Of a DNA stretch of 64,000 bases, positions 22,202 to 34,164 are shown one piece after another. The stretch spans positions 248,001-312,000 of the forward strand of contig JARVKI010000024.1 in the NCBI GenBank assembly GCA_036674765.1, in the 5' to 3' direction. The notes beneath the pieces were generated by a model that ran no database searches, was not told the DNA's origin, and worked only from the letters and a program-made list of their open reading frames with translations. Origin of the DNA: Seiridium cupressi (Eukaryota > Ascomycota > Sordariomycetes > Amphisphaeriales > Sporocadaceae). The position numbers and the translations under genes were made by a program. How positions within the stretch are numbered: position 1 is the first letter of the stretch; the number at the start of each line of letters is the position of its first letter.

Positions 22202-24768
22202 ATGATACCGGGTACCGCTCCTGGCGCCATTTTGAGTTCGGCCTCCTCAGCGTCTGCAGAGCAAGAAATTGAGATCGTTGTCGGACATGAGACCGGTTGT
22301 GAGCCAACCGTTGTTGCACCAGTTCAGCCAAACTTTCTTGGTGGGGAGACTGGCAGGGCCATACCCAATACGGGTCTGCAACCTCCAGCCTACACCACCA
22401 TCTCTCCACCCTTTGCTCCGGACTTTGTCCCAGACTACACTACGGCCTTTCAGACCGGCTTCCCGTCTTGTGGTGCCTCCGAGTTCAACTTCGCACTCCC
22501 ACTGTACCCTTACCCCTCCTTTCCCATGTATGACCCAGATATGCCATCTCAGGGTTACAGCCAGGAGCCCAAGGTGTATTCTGATTACTCCGAGGAGGGG
22601 ATACACGATTTCAATTCTTTGACTGCCATGAATTCGCCCTCCCAGCCCGACCATGCCTTCTCCATGCCCGAAGGGCCATTCTATCATGCCTTCTACCACG
22701 ACACCTACACTGGCTTTCCCGCAACGAGCTTGAACCACCCTGGTCAAGAGTTCGTCTGGGTCGAAAAGGAGCAGGCAAGTGAAGTATCGGATCTTAACAG
22801 TCCAGAGGGTCCAGCTAGCTCTTATTCTAGTTCGTCTCATGCAAGCAGACACAGCTCAGATGGCGATTCCTTTCTCATGATACCACATTACACGGACCCG
22901 CTTATTGAGTTGGACAGCACACTATCCATCAAACCTCCGCCCTCGTCTTCCCGGTCCCCTCGAGATGAAAGTGCAAAGAAAAAAGGTGGGAGAACAGGGA
23001 CACTCACCCATGATCAGCGGGCACAGGCAAGTACTACCCGCAAAATAGGGGCATGTATTCGTTGCTCACTTCAACGGAACCAGGTGAGCTTCCAAGATCC
23101 ATCTCGTCTTTCCAATCCTTGACTCATCATGCGCGCAGTGTCTACCAGATCCAGCATCGTTGGACGGCCCGTGTCTAACTTGCAAGCAAATCGCCCAGAA
23201 TGTGTCAAATAAGGTCCTCCACAGAGGGGAATGTGTGCGATGGAAGCTGACGTCCATTACTATGTTTCGGACTGGGGGCCTCAACTTCACGAAAAGACCT
23301 GGATGGGGAGGCGCTGCCTTGAAGGATCTTGGACCTCAAGACTGGGACGATGAGTTTGTATGCACCATCCGCATGACACTCGGTTATTGCGACGCCCCTA
23401 TCGAGCTCCGAGTTCGGAAGTTCAAGGCTCTCGAGGGCATTGACAAAACCGATCGCTTCTGGCTAGACCCGCAAAGACAGCAGCAAAGGACGCCAATTGC
23501 TGCCTATGCTTTGCACGATATTCATAGGGCCAGGAAGATACTCCATGACCACATCACTGCCAACGCGTACAGTGCGGTCAAGCGTTACGCCGAAGAGAAC
23601 ACGCGGGTGCATGATCTCGTCAAAGAAACATACAAGGCCGCGTAAGTAACGGCCCAGCTGCCAAGACGCGGAGTCCCTCTCGTACTGACCGAATTTTAGA
23701 TGGAATCATATGCGAACGGTGAACGTAAGGCTCATGAAACAATACACCACAACGGGAGAGTGTTTACTCATTTGATTCTAGCACACAACTATCACAACTA
23801 CCGGTGTAATCGAAGCAAAGGATCTCATGGAAGACTTATTCAAACTCTGGTTCGCGACCAGTAAGCAGGGCCACCCTTGGCCTCTCAAGAGCTGCTAACT
23901 AAGACGGCCCAGAAAACACGCTTGGCTCTGCATGGCTCCTGGGCGAGACAGGAACAGAGGAGACGCTGTGGATGACGCCCGACTCCAGAGAAGGCTATCC
24001 CTTCCCTGGCAAGATCAGTGCTCCGCGCTTGGTCTGTCAACAGTTCGATGCCATCAACTACAGCACAATGCTAAACCCGTGGCGAGCTCAATTTCTGAGA
24101 AATATGTGGAATATCCTGCACAAGGTGGACCCCAAAATGTTCTACACCATGTATCTAGTTGTTTTTGTCATGCTGCACGAGATATCATCCGCTTCCAAGG
24201 ATCGCTATTGGCATGCCAGGATGAACAAGACCACTCTGCGGTATGACATGGAAGGATTCATGGAGGAGCTTCAGCATGGCGCCAACGTGGTGTTGTATTG
24301 CTGGCACTACTACCGACGCGGCTTCAACCCGCTCGACGCTGGTTGGGAGCAGATCCGGGACGAGAAGAAGAAGCAAAAGAAGAAGAAGAAGGAGAAAATG
24401 ATATTCAGCGACATCGATGCCGACCAGATGAGATTGATGAAGGCGTGTGCGGATATTTCCATGTCGGGCACAGGTCAGTTCACACATGGTATTGTTCTGC
24501 AGCTGACGATATCACTAACCAGTCAGCAGTCCTAGAAACGCCAACAGAGAAGGAAGGCTGGGACAAACTGGTATTCGACCCGGAACAGCCCAGTCCGTTG
24601 ATTTGGGAACGGGATCTTCATTTTGTGTCCCAAATGTTTGATGACAACTGGTCGCCCAAGCGTACATGGAGCCGTGACTGGGACTACGGGCAGGATTTGA
24701 AAAGGGATTTGGAACGGCATTTTGAATGGGATTTGAAACAGGATTCAGAAGAGGATTTGACATTGTGA
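22202..24768 (+). CDS. Zn2Cys6-type fungal transcription factor
   Basis: Six exons: 22202-23083, 23139-23641, 23700-23724, 23782-23860, 23913-24473, 24527-24768, giving 763 residues. All introns are 52-58 nt with consensus donors, and exon 3 is only 25 nt. The first 270 residues are Ser/Pro/Tyr-rich and acidic, suggesting a disordered activation region. The zinc cluster is C285-x2-C288-x6-C295-x10-C306-x2-C309-x16-C326, with an intron exactly between codons 294 and 295. The last spacing is longer than the usual 6-9. The middle third is hydrophobic/helical. A lysine run (about 585-600) could serve as a nuclear signal, and the C-terminus repeats D-L-K/D-L-E/D-L units. A DNA-binding regulator in the nucleus is the expected role; targets are unknown. 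The dioxygenase next door is one plausible target (inference). Confidence 0.8.
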
Positions 24769-25990
24769 TGTTGGTAAACATTTGTGGGATGTTCTTTCCG
24801 GGTTTCTTCAGCGCAGCGTGCGGCAGTGCGTTATCCGTTCATTTAAGTGAGTTTGCAAATCATGATCAATATTTAATGATGCATCGGAGATACGTAACGA
24901 CCACATGTTGTGTGTCCGTCTAAATATGGAAGCTAAAGTTGGATCTTGTACTACTAACCAAGTGGTGGAAATGAGTTGGCGCATTCTTGAACATGCACTA
25001 GTAACACTGGCGAAATGCTTTCCGGTAAACAAATTGAATTGCACTGGGTTATGAGCACTCAACATGGCGTCAGACCCTTGGTCCAAAGAAGCTCTGAGGG
25101 AACACTAAGTGGTCCGAAAGAGCCAAGCTAGCCACAAGTTCAAGGGCAGAGAAAAGTTCGAGTGCATAAGTATTGACTGCTATGAACGTAAGTTAGCCTC
25201 AGACCTTCACTTCCGACAATAGACAAGTCAGTCCAAGGATGCCTTTCAGTGTGAGAGCCTGCAGCTCGTCAACATGCCTCAAAGCAAGGGTCAGATCTGA
25301 TTAAATAGGGTTACAAGCATAATTGTTCAGTATATGTTTCTGGCATACCGCGTAGAGATGTGCTCGCCCAAGAAATATTCAGTTCTTACCAACGGGGTTC
25401 GATATTTCATGCGACCGTGTAGTTTTGCCTTGGCAAGTACACGCTTGCGAGCATTGATGTATGTACATATCACTGGGGCGGCCTTCAATATAGTAACAGA
25501 ATCACTTGATCAAGTTATTACGCTCTTATTATAAGGTTCTCTAGACTATAATGCTAGGCAGCGACCGAAATTAGCGTCCGAGTATAACTTCGTAGGAGGA
25601 CATTAGGCCAACGGTGTCTCGGACAAATAATGAGATTGCTGTTCCAACTTGCTTTGATCTATCTTCCAAATATTGTTCATTCCCGACGAAGACTTTGGGT
25701 TATGTGTTATAAAATATGAAAGCGATTTTACAATTTACTCATGATGCTGCTTTCGATATCTTCTCTGTAATGCGGATCAATCTAAATGGGCATGTTGATC
25801 TGGTCTCACTGGAGCACATTGGATGAACGGCAAGATGCACGAATTAATTACCGGAGAAAGGGATGCGTTGCGATAGTTCACATGTTAAAATGTCATTTGC
25901 TCCTGTGCAGTCTCACGTTGACTACCACCCCCAAAGAAGTTACTAAACATCCGCCAACTATCGACAAATATATTGTAGTCTGTTCTAGGA
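24769..25990. other. Intergenic, no gene supported
   Basis: AT-richer spacer with only short frames. Nothing recognisable. Confidence 0.55.
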
Positions 25991-27271
25991 ATGGATTCCT
26001 TCGATCTGCCTCGCCTCCCTCTCGACCTGGTACGCCCCATCTGCGACGCTGTGCTCCCAGAGCATCTTGTGCCCACCATTCGCATCTACACTCACTATCC
26101 ACAAAGCCCAAAAGCGCTTGCAACTTTGGCAAGTCTGACGCAAGCCAACAGGCTTCTATATTATGGAACGGCAGGCCACTTCTCACGCTTTCGGGACGCC
26201 TTTATGCAAGCACGACGTGCCAGGTATGGTTTAGTCCCTCATCTACGCACTGTTCTGCAGGACAGCAGACTTGCATGTCAAGAGACAACAATGTTTAGTG
26301 GCTACTTCGAGCGCCTGAACCTTCAAACACCGGATGGTGTCCTCATGATCGACCAAGCCGCTGGTTCCGACTCGGCCTGGAGCAGGATAGGAATCCACCC
26401 TGGGCATCTGGCGGACAGTCACCTTAAACGTTCGTACGATCCCCAACGCTGCCGCTGCAGTGAGCTGGCCGCATCTATTTACGAGATCGCCTTCCAACAC
26501 CTGCCAAACTTGCAAGATCTGGCTTTGTACGACAATGTTAGGTTACATCACCTACCGAAGGACTCCCTGCCGGCCCTCAAAGCGTCCGGCTCGCATTAGT
26601 TGGTAGTATCCAACTGCTTTAATTGGTCAAATACAGTGAATCTACACAGTTTGACCTCTTTAACCCTGTCCAAGAGCCTTCTGGGCAAGTATGATCTGGT
26701 CAACATGTGCATGAGCTACCCGGCGCTGGAGAGTTCCTCGTGGGAGTCCATCAATGAGGCAAGCCAGCACAGGAAAGATCGTGCTCAGGGGTGGAAATCA
26801 ATATCGTTCGCGAGATTCTGTCTCTTGATGCTGGATAATGCGCCGGGGGCACTGAAGACGCTGCCGCGGCTGAGGAAGCCGAGTCTCGGCCGCGATGTCT
26901 TGATCTGGAGCGCTGGCTGCATACCGAAGCCGAAACTGAGGAGGGCCTTCCTGGTCGACTTGCTACCGCCCTCGCTTTGCGTCCTCGAGCTACTCAACTG
27001 TGGGTCCGACCTCTTGCCCGCCGCGATCCGCCTCTTGAAGGAAATAGAAGCAGGACGCTTCCCGGAGCTGAAGAATGTCGCCGTCGAGGCGGACACATCG
27101 AAAACATTCGCGTCATAATTTCTACCGGAAGAGTGCATCGCCCCGTATGCGCAGTTCAATTTACGCATGCGAACGACCAGCGGCTGTAGCGTACGCATGG
27201 TCATTCCGCCCGCAGACCAAGGCCATCAGAGTGTTCTGGTAGAGCGTTTACTAGCATTAACATTGAGATAG
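25991..27271 (+). pseudogene. F-box/LRR-like gene with in-frame stops
   Basis: From ATG 25991 the frame runs 203 codons to TAG 26597-26599, continues open for 172 codons to TAA 27116-27118, then 50 more to TAG 27269. The N-terminus (L-P-x-L-P-L-D-L-V-R-P-I-C-D) looks like an F-box-like helix. Later segments (L-P-N-L-Q-D-L-A-L-Y; L-T-S-L-T-L-S-K-S; P-P-S-L-C-V-L-E-L) are leucine-rich-repeat-like, so a single gene once spanned both stops. Around the first stop, the +2 frame restores L-K-S-V-R-L-A-L, which fits two compensating one-base indels in short A and T runs. Alternatively a 63-nt intron at 26537-26599 with a weak GTTAGG donor would remove the stop. The second stop has no such escape. F-box proteins select substrates for SCF ubiquitin ligases; this copy is probably dead or mis-sequenced. 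Confidence 0.6.
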
Positions 27272-28204
27272 AGTGGAGGTGTAGGAATAAGTGTGGGCTA
27301 GGGACTAACGTTGGCTACCATTATCAATATTAACCGGGTGCGAACTCCTTAGGTCGAAGTTTGGTGAACTGAGACGGAAAAACCTCTCATTATGTTTTAG
27401 GGAAATCCCTTCTTATGTCTTAGATTTCTATAATATGGCTTGTTTAAAACCCTTAGGAACGAAAATATTGCGGTATTATCAGCACAAATACTGTTATCAA
27501 GATTATAAAATATACTATCGTAAAAAAAGAAGACCGTATTATTATTAGTTTCTTTTTGTTTCCTAGAACAATAACAAGAAAATCAAGACGGGATTATGAT
27601 AATAAATTAAACTTTATAAAAGACTAGTACCGACTGCTTGTATGCGCTGCTTATCGCATCTGTACCCCGAATTCTATAGTATATCGAAGGCATTGTGGAT
27701 TAATCTTTATGAGACTTGTCACGGACTGAGTGCTGCCCTCCAATATGGGTTATATTGGTGAAGATTATCAAGGTGAGGAGGTTGCGTTCTGCAAGCTCCC
27801 ACCGATGGGTTTGTCTACTGCTAGCTAGTGCCACTAGCCACACACGTGACGTGGCTGGGTTGTGGCTGCTGCAGCTGCAACCACAACTGAAGACCAGGAC
27901 CGTCACAAGACTCTGAATTCAATGCATAATTCCAATGACATTTTCCTACGGGATGTAGAGTGGTAGTCCCCTTACGCCTTAACGCCTGATCTTATCAGTA
28001 GACTAGCTCCGACTCCTGTATCTCTCTAGAAGCCAACGCCATTGCTATGTGAACATATCTTCGTGGTATCATTTGTGTCCCATGCACCGTTACTGTTTAT
28101 CACCATGTCTTGACCATTCAATCTGGCCGCCCTCTAAGAACTTGGTCCTCTCACGGTCGTGTGGCATGCACGTAGTACACACTCGAGAGGTATTCTGGCT
28201 TGAG
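27272..28204. other. Intergenic with strongly AT-rich core
   Basis: Roughly 27370-27720 is markedly AT-rich (runs such as ATAATAAATTAAAC, and oligo-A and oligo-T tracts), unlike both flanks. Such patches in Pezizomycotina often mark RIP-degraded repeats, but no repeat family can be identified. No gene is supported. Confidence 0.5.
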
Positions 28205-29611
28205 CTAAAAGCCGCGAATGGCCCGCAGACCCTGGAGAATGACCCTGAAAATAAGACCAAAAGCCCCGAGCATGACGTAAATCTTGATGAATTCCCACCA
28301 GTGCTTTGTACGCACTTCAGTTTCAAGGTGACCTTTGATACCTGCACCGTTGGCGGGGAAGCGACCGGTAGTCACGTACTGCTCGAGGAGCTCGTCTTTC
28401 TCATACCAGCGGTCTTGCATCCACTGGCCAAATGCCTTTTCGTCGTCCAGGGGCATATCTGCCAGGGCGAAACGGCGCCAGTAGAAGTTGACGGACTTGG
28501 GTGGGCGCCCTCGGATGAAAGTGCTCGACAAGGTGAAGTATTCTTCACCGAAACCACCGCGACTTGGGCTACATTAGCAAAAGACATGAATTTTGATACG
28601 GGAGGTCTTACGGTACACCCTCGTACGCCACCGTGCAGTCGTAAACATAGTCTACGGTCCCCTTGAGCTCGTTCAAGCAGAAAAAGGTACCGGTACTTCT
28701 GGGGAGCATGACGTGTCTTGGGTCTTTGACACCAATTTTCTCTGCCCACTTGGCAGATTTCACTCTGCCATTGTCGGAAAGATTAGTGCCCTCTGGGAAA
28801 AGGAGTAGCCACATGGGAGCCAGAAATTCCTCGCCATTCGGGCTAGTGATTTTCTTCTTGAGCTTGCCCAATCGGTGAGCCAGCCGAGGTTGGTCTGTCG
28901 CCATCTTTCGAGACATGAATATAAACCCGAAGAACATGCATCCTGGCCCTATGATAGGAATGTACTTTAATGATTCCTTGAGAATGATGTAGAGATGGCC
29001 ATGCATAGCGGGCTTATTCGTATATCCCACCCACCAAAGATACAACCAGTCGGTGTAAATCTAGGTGAACATGTCAGCCTAGGCTCTAGCCCTCGATACT
29101 AGGTGTTACTTGCCTGGTGGTTCGCAATCATGACCATACGCTCGGGAAAGGCACATTCTACCAGGCCGTCAGGTGTTAGACTGAGCTGACCGGCCACCGA
29201 TGCATCTCCGCTTATTCTTATGATTGTGGGTGCCCACCAGTGGGTCATAGTTGTCGCTATCAACCCGAACGACTGTTTTGTGAGAGCCATGTAGGCATAG
29301 AAGAGTTCAGGATTGAGCCAGTACAGTGGCGACCCGAGGAACTGTGTGACGTGAAGGCTGGTTAGACTTTGGTCAGATATTAGTCCTATGACTTCTCTAG
29401 GCAAGCACTCTTACACTATTAGGGAGCATGTGAAATAGACAGCGAGTGAAAAGGCGCGGAGCAACGAATAGATCGGGCCGTGCTGCCTTTTGCCTGAGGG
29501 GTGCTTCACTCTGGCATCTTTTGAATCTTCGGGTTCTGTTACGCCAGCCGCCAAGTTCGGCGCCGGCACGTCCTTCACGACCGGCCGTTGACGAAGCTCA
29601 GCACTCGCCAT
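28205..29611 (-). CDS. Lysophospholipid/1-acyl-glycerol-3-phosphate acyltransferase (Cst26/LCLAT1-like)
   Basis: Four exons (minus): 29611-29415, 29357-29114, 29060-28612, 28568-28205, giving 417 residues. The intron between exons 2 and 3 (29061-29113) has a GC donor (CAG/GCAAGT) and TAG acceptor, a GC-AG intron. It falls inside the acyltransferase block I, N145-H-Q-x3-D151-W. Block III is F235-P-E-G-T-N; a later L-P-R-S-T-G and the E-G-V-P ... G-R-P-P-K-S-V-N stretch match the AGPAT/LCLAT1 type. Membrane segments are predicted near residues 50-80 and 178-197 and close to the C-terminus. The enzyme transfers acyl groups from acyl-CoA to lysophospholipids at the ER. It is divergent from a lipid-droplet hydrolase gene 889 bp away. 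Confidence 0.85.
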
Positions 29612-30500
29612 CCTTGCGACGCTTGAAAACGTGGGATATATGCTTCGGAGGATTCGGAGTTGCGGTTCACGACGTCGGGCGGTGAGATGGCACTTGGAGC
29701 AACACGCTCAAGTAGGCCTAGCGATCGAACCTCGATATCGAGAGCGTTAGGTAGGGGATGGTGTAAGAGTCTATCAAGAAAAAGTTAGACTCTGCGTCAA
29801 ACAACACCTGTCTTCAGCTCCAGGCAGCCCAGAGGCGAGGTCGCGTGCCTGTGCCCTTGCCTTACCTTGCCAAGATGCAAGGCTGGATGCGACGGGGGAG
29901 CTTGGAGGCTTGATGGAGGGGCACAGGGGAACCAACCTAGGTTAATTGAAAGTCAATACATATTCAGCATTTTAACACGATCATGGTCCTCTTTGGATTC
30001 GAGGCAGAATAGTCATAGAACCGGCAAATGTTGTGGGGGTCGGGTAGGATCGAAGTGTCCAGCGCAGCAGCGTAATAGGCGATTCGACAGGCTGTCGTGG
30101 CTTGAATTCCAGTCCGAATCCAACGTGGAGGAAAGATAGTGCATGTGGTCATCAGACGCCATAGCTTTGCATCAAAATGGCCCCGGCCTCAGCTTTTGCT
30201 GCAAGGCGCCCCACCAAGTTTTTCCAAGTGACATGTCATATGAAGCTTCGTTGGCATGGGCTGCCTAGCTTCAGCACCGACTTCCCCGGACGATAAGCAC
30301 TATGCAGGGGTTCCGATAAGCTTATAGAAGCCTCGGCCGGAAAGCTCGTGGAGCGGACTCGCGGACTTGATCGTGTCTCCTCGAAGCCGACTTACACCCC
30401 GACAGGAAAAAGGAACCTCGATCACAGGATAGATTGAACCCAATGGTGTGCTCATTCTATTAATAATTGTAAACCACAAACGTGGGTCTTGCTCGATCCA
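29612..30500. other. Shared divergent promoter region (889 bp)
   Basis: Lies between two head-to-head lipid-metabolism genes. No coding frame is supported and no specific site was recognised with confidence. Confidence 0.55.
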
Positions 30501-31560
30501 ATGGCCGTCCATTCGCTTTCCTATCCTGCGCCTACGGGCAACGACAGAGCATCATCCCGCGATGTTCTCATCTTCTTTATCTCCGGAAACCCCGGCCTGA
30601 TCGATTACTACACACCATTCTTTAAAAGTCTCCGGTCACTCATTGATGCGACTCCAGGCCTCAATTCCACCCGTTTCCATATTTATGGTCAAGATCTGGC
30701 CGGGTTCAATGACGAAGACCATAAGCCGTTCAATAGCCAACAGCCTCCACGTGATGTGGAATATCAGGTCAAGAACTCACTTGACGTGATATCGAGTCTC
30801 CGCATAGAGAGTGGTTCTAAGAAGGATAAGCCTTTCGACGATGTGATTCTCGCAGGGCATTCGGTCGGGACCTACATCGGCCTCCAGATCTTCCATAGAC
30901 TCCTGAAAGACCCGTCTCTGGCACCTCATCTGCACCTGAAGGCGGGCATCCTATTGTTTCCCACCATCGAGCACATCAGCCACTCACGCCAAGGGCGGCA
31001 GCTGGACCTGCTTCGGCGGACACCTGTTCTAGGCCCTAATGCCCACACAATCGCCCAAGGCTTCCTGCGTCTCTGGCCCTACAGTGCCCTCTATGGATTT
31101 GTCAACCAGATCCTCGGCTTCCCACCGCACGCGGCAACAGTCACTACAAAGTTCCTGAAGAGCCGCGACGGTGTTTGGCAGGCGCTGTACATGGGCATGG
31201 ACGAGATGAAGGTTATAGGAGAGGACACGTGGGACGAGGAGCTGTGGGAGATTGAGCGCGAAACCGAGCAGCAAAGCGAGCAGCTGACGCCCAAGTTCTT
31301 CTTCTTTTTCGGCAAAGAAGACCACTGGGTTGCGAGTCATCTACGAGATGCCTTCATCGAGAGGAGACAAAAACAAACCGAGAGGACGCGATTCGTTGTC
31401 GACGAGGGAAAACTGCCCCATGCCTTTTGTATTCGTGAGTCAATGAGTATTGATAACCTGATAATTTAGATCTGACATCACGATAGACGATAGCGAAACG
31501 GTAGCTGAGAAGGTCCTGGTTTGGATCAAAGAAATTTACGGGGTTCAATGGTCAGAATAG
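30501..31560 (+). CDS. Lipid-droplet-associated hydrolase (LDAH family, alpha/beta hydrolase)
   Basis: Exons 30501-31434 and 31487-31560 across a 52-nt intron (GTGAGT ... GATAG), giving 335 residues. The start is ATG 30501; the four codons upstream depend on a TTG. The oxyanion-side motif is I-S-G-N-P-G-L-I-D-Y-Y (about 27-37), and the nucleophile elbow is G119-H-S121-V-G. The late F-G-K-E-D-H-W segment supplies the Asp side, and H-A-F-C-I-H in the spliced C-terminus supplies the catalytic His region. These are the hallmarks of the LDAH/DUF2305 family. It acts on lipid esters at lipid droplets in animals and yeast; the fungal substrate is not defined. The intron lies next to the catalytic His, so its removal matters for a functional enzyme. 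Confidence 0.85.
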
Positions 31561-32017
31561 AGACAGTTGGGATGCTGCGTACCCTGCTGCTACCATTTCA
31601 AATACTGCCATTTGTCATACAATACAGTCAGGCTCACTGCGTCGTTAAACGGATGACGGGTAGGGTTTCCAAACGTTGCTAGTAATACTTCGACTAATTG
31701 CCATACGTTACAGGAATTTTGAACGGCGAAAGTCGAGTGACGTAGGATTATCTTCTGACAAAACTGCTATGTGAGGGGTCCAGGTTTGGTAAAGCTGGTC
31801 AGTATCAACGAACGTCTAATCTAGAAATTAGCCATATACTGCAATTTGTACATAGTTGTGTCGCGGGCTCATGGGGGCAAATCGAGATGTATATCCTTGT
31901 TTATCGTATTCTGAAGGGATTTATTTCAAAAGGACTTTTACGCCTCGTCAATTTCAAATATCCTATCTTTACAGAGGGTTGTTCAAGTCGAGAAAAATGG
32001 TGAGTTTCATAAGATAT
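31561..32017. other. Convergent 3' spacer
   Basis: AT-rich spacer between the 3' ends of LDAH and the oxidoreductase; presumably holds both polyadenylation regions. Nothing else seen. Confidence 0.55.
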
Positions 32018-33195
32018 CTAGTTCAAAGACACCACTCTTCCACTCTTGTTGCTTTCTCTGACAGCCTCGATAATCTTGAGCACCTCACTCGCCTGGGCTG
32101 CGGGCACGGGGATATCCTCTTCTTTCCCACTTGCTATCGACTCAGCAAGAAGTCTGTAGAATTCTTTGTATGTTGGCGGCTTGACAGTCGCGTAGCTCTC
32201 CTCATTCAGCTTTCCATCCGCACCCAGAGTCGTCAACTTACCCGCCCACTCAGTAGGCTCGACACCAAAGTTCTCGTCTGAGGGCGAGCGACCATCAGGC
32301 TTCTTCTCGTTGAAGTTCTTGAGTTCCGGCTCCTGTGTGTCTAGGTTGGCCTTGCGGTAGCTGCCCTTGGTGCCCCTAATCCAGAATCGGGGCTGTTGTG
32401 CCTCAACGCTCAAGACGCCAATACGCACATATACTACCAGGCCATCATTGTAGAACAGCTGTGCCGTGACACCATCAGTGTCGTCCTCCTCGGCATTGAT
32501 GGTACCATCTCTCGTGTTAATGAGCTTGCCAAAGACGCTAGCAGGCTTGCCGAAGAGGGCGTATACTTGATCGATCAGATGGGTGCCGAGGTCATACACA
32601 GCACCACCACCCTCACTCAACTTAGTTGTGCCCTTCCAATTTGATGGCTTCTCAGCCTTATATCTGTCGAAGTGTGTCTCAAACTCCACAAGGCGGCCCA
32701 ATGTTCCATCGTTGATCAGCTTCTTGACGGTAGCATAGTCGGCATCCCATCGGCGATTCTGATACACGCAGAGCACGCGGTTGTTCTCCCGGGCGAGAGC
32801 GACTAGCTTGTCTGCTTCGACCGAGCTCGGAACAAACGGCTTTTCGCAGAGGACATGCTTGCCGGCCTTTAATGCCTGGCTGGCAAGGTCGAAGTGGGTC
32901 GGAGGGGTCGTAGTTAAGACCACCAGGTCAAGGTCTGAATCGGCGATGAAGCTGTCGTACGATGTGTGATGCTTCAGATCAGGGTAATCCGAGGATGCCG
33001 AGTCGTTCGACTTGGGGGATCGCTGAAGAATCGAGTGGAGCTTCAACGAGGGCGTGACCTTGATGAAAGGGATGTGGAAGACTTTGGCTGACAAGCTTTT
33101 GCTGGATATTAGCATTCACCACATCTACTGGCGCGATCTAGTATGACTTACCCGTATCCCACGACGCCGACGTTGATTGTCTTGGAGCTTGCCAT
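32018..33195 (-). CDS. Gfo/Idh/MocA-family NAD(P)-dependent oxidoreductase
   Basis: Exons (minus) 33195-33152 and 33101-32018 across a 50-nt intron (GTAAGT ... TCCAG), giving 375 residues. The tiny first exon encodes the start of the Rossmann fold (I-N-V-G-V-V-G-Y-G), which continues K-S-L-S-A-K-V-F-H-I-P-F in exon 2. The family motif C-E-K-P follows the second beta-alpha unit, and the catalytic region is G-G-G-A-V-Y-D-L-G-T-H-L-I-D-Q. Length matches the family (about 350-390). Members oxidise or reduce sugars, inositols or related polyols; the substrate cannot be read here. No targeting signal is visible, so a cytosolic enzyme is likely. Confidence 0.88.
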
Positions 33196-34164
33196 ATCGT
33201 TCAAGGGTGCGGTCAGGGTTGGGGGAGGGATGACAGGCTAGCCCTTCAGAAGAAAGAAAAGGATACTTGATAATGGCCAGCCTTCACTTAGTCTGGTGGC
33301 TTTACTTTAATATACACTCGTATAGTCTGAGATGCCGGAGCTACTCCGCACCCGGCGCTTCAGCGGGCACATCGCGGGGCATTGAAGTTTGTCGGAGAAC
33401 CCCACCATTCGAGAGCTCGTGGAAGGTCCTCCCGAATCTGCAGTGCCTGATTCCGCAGAGGGTAGAAATCCCCGCCACAGCTAAAGCCGGCGAGTATGTA
33501 CCGTTTGTGGCTTCGTGTCCTAGGTTGCATTCAAGCAATGTTGAGGTAAAAGAATCTTCAGCAGCCAGTAATAGAACCGACGACGTTGGGAAGTCATTGA
33601 CAAGCTGCCTCGAGCTTGGAGCAGCTTTCGCGAAATGATGTCATCTTTATCTGAATGGAAACATTTCGACCCGATTACGATACCGCAGCTCTGGCTGGTG
33701 TCCATCACTTGGACCGAGGTGCCAGGGCTAAGGCTGGGTGGGATACAGCAATACCATACCGGATAACAGGAAATGGTTGGCAGATTCTGGCAATTCCATT
33801 CATTTGGGTTTGTCAAAGGTAAAGTCCCACGATAAAGTCCAGCTCGGCTAGGGGTCTTGTTGGCTTGAGTAAATAAGTGACCGGTGATTGGCTCTCGTCA
33901 CTAGCGTGTACAGATCTAATGGTCGGGACTTTTTTTTCTGGCTTCTCCGCCGCATTGCTGCATGATGATCTCAAGGCAGAGCACGACTTCAACTTCCCAC
34001 GCACACGCCATGTACTGACCCCGTACACACGCCATTGGAACAGTCATGAAGACGTCGAGGGAGGAGGTTTGAACGAGTACGCGACGCTCCCCGCATTATT
34101 TTGGACGTTAAGGGAATGATCATGAGGCGGACTGCCCAGCACGCAACCCCTGTACATCGACATC
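33196..34164. other. Divergent promoter region
   Basis: Between the head-to-head oxidoreductase and NADH kinase genes. The only notable item is an upstream ATG pair at 34116/34122 that opens a short frame overlapping the kinase start out of frame. No gene is supported. Confidence 0.5.

Noticed and set aside
26224..26260. 37-nt intron candidate in the F-box-like gene
   Set aside because: Too short and would shift the frame out of the leucine-rich continuation.
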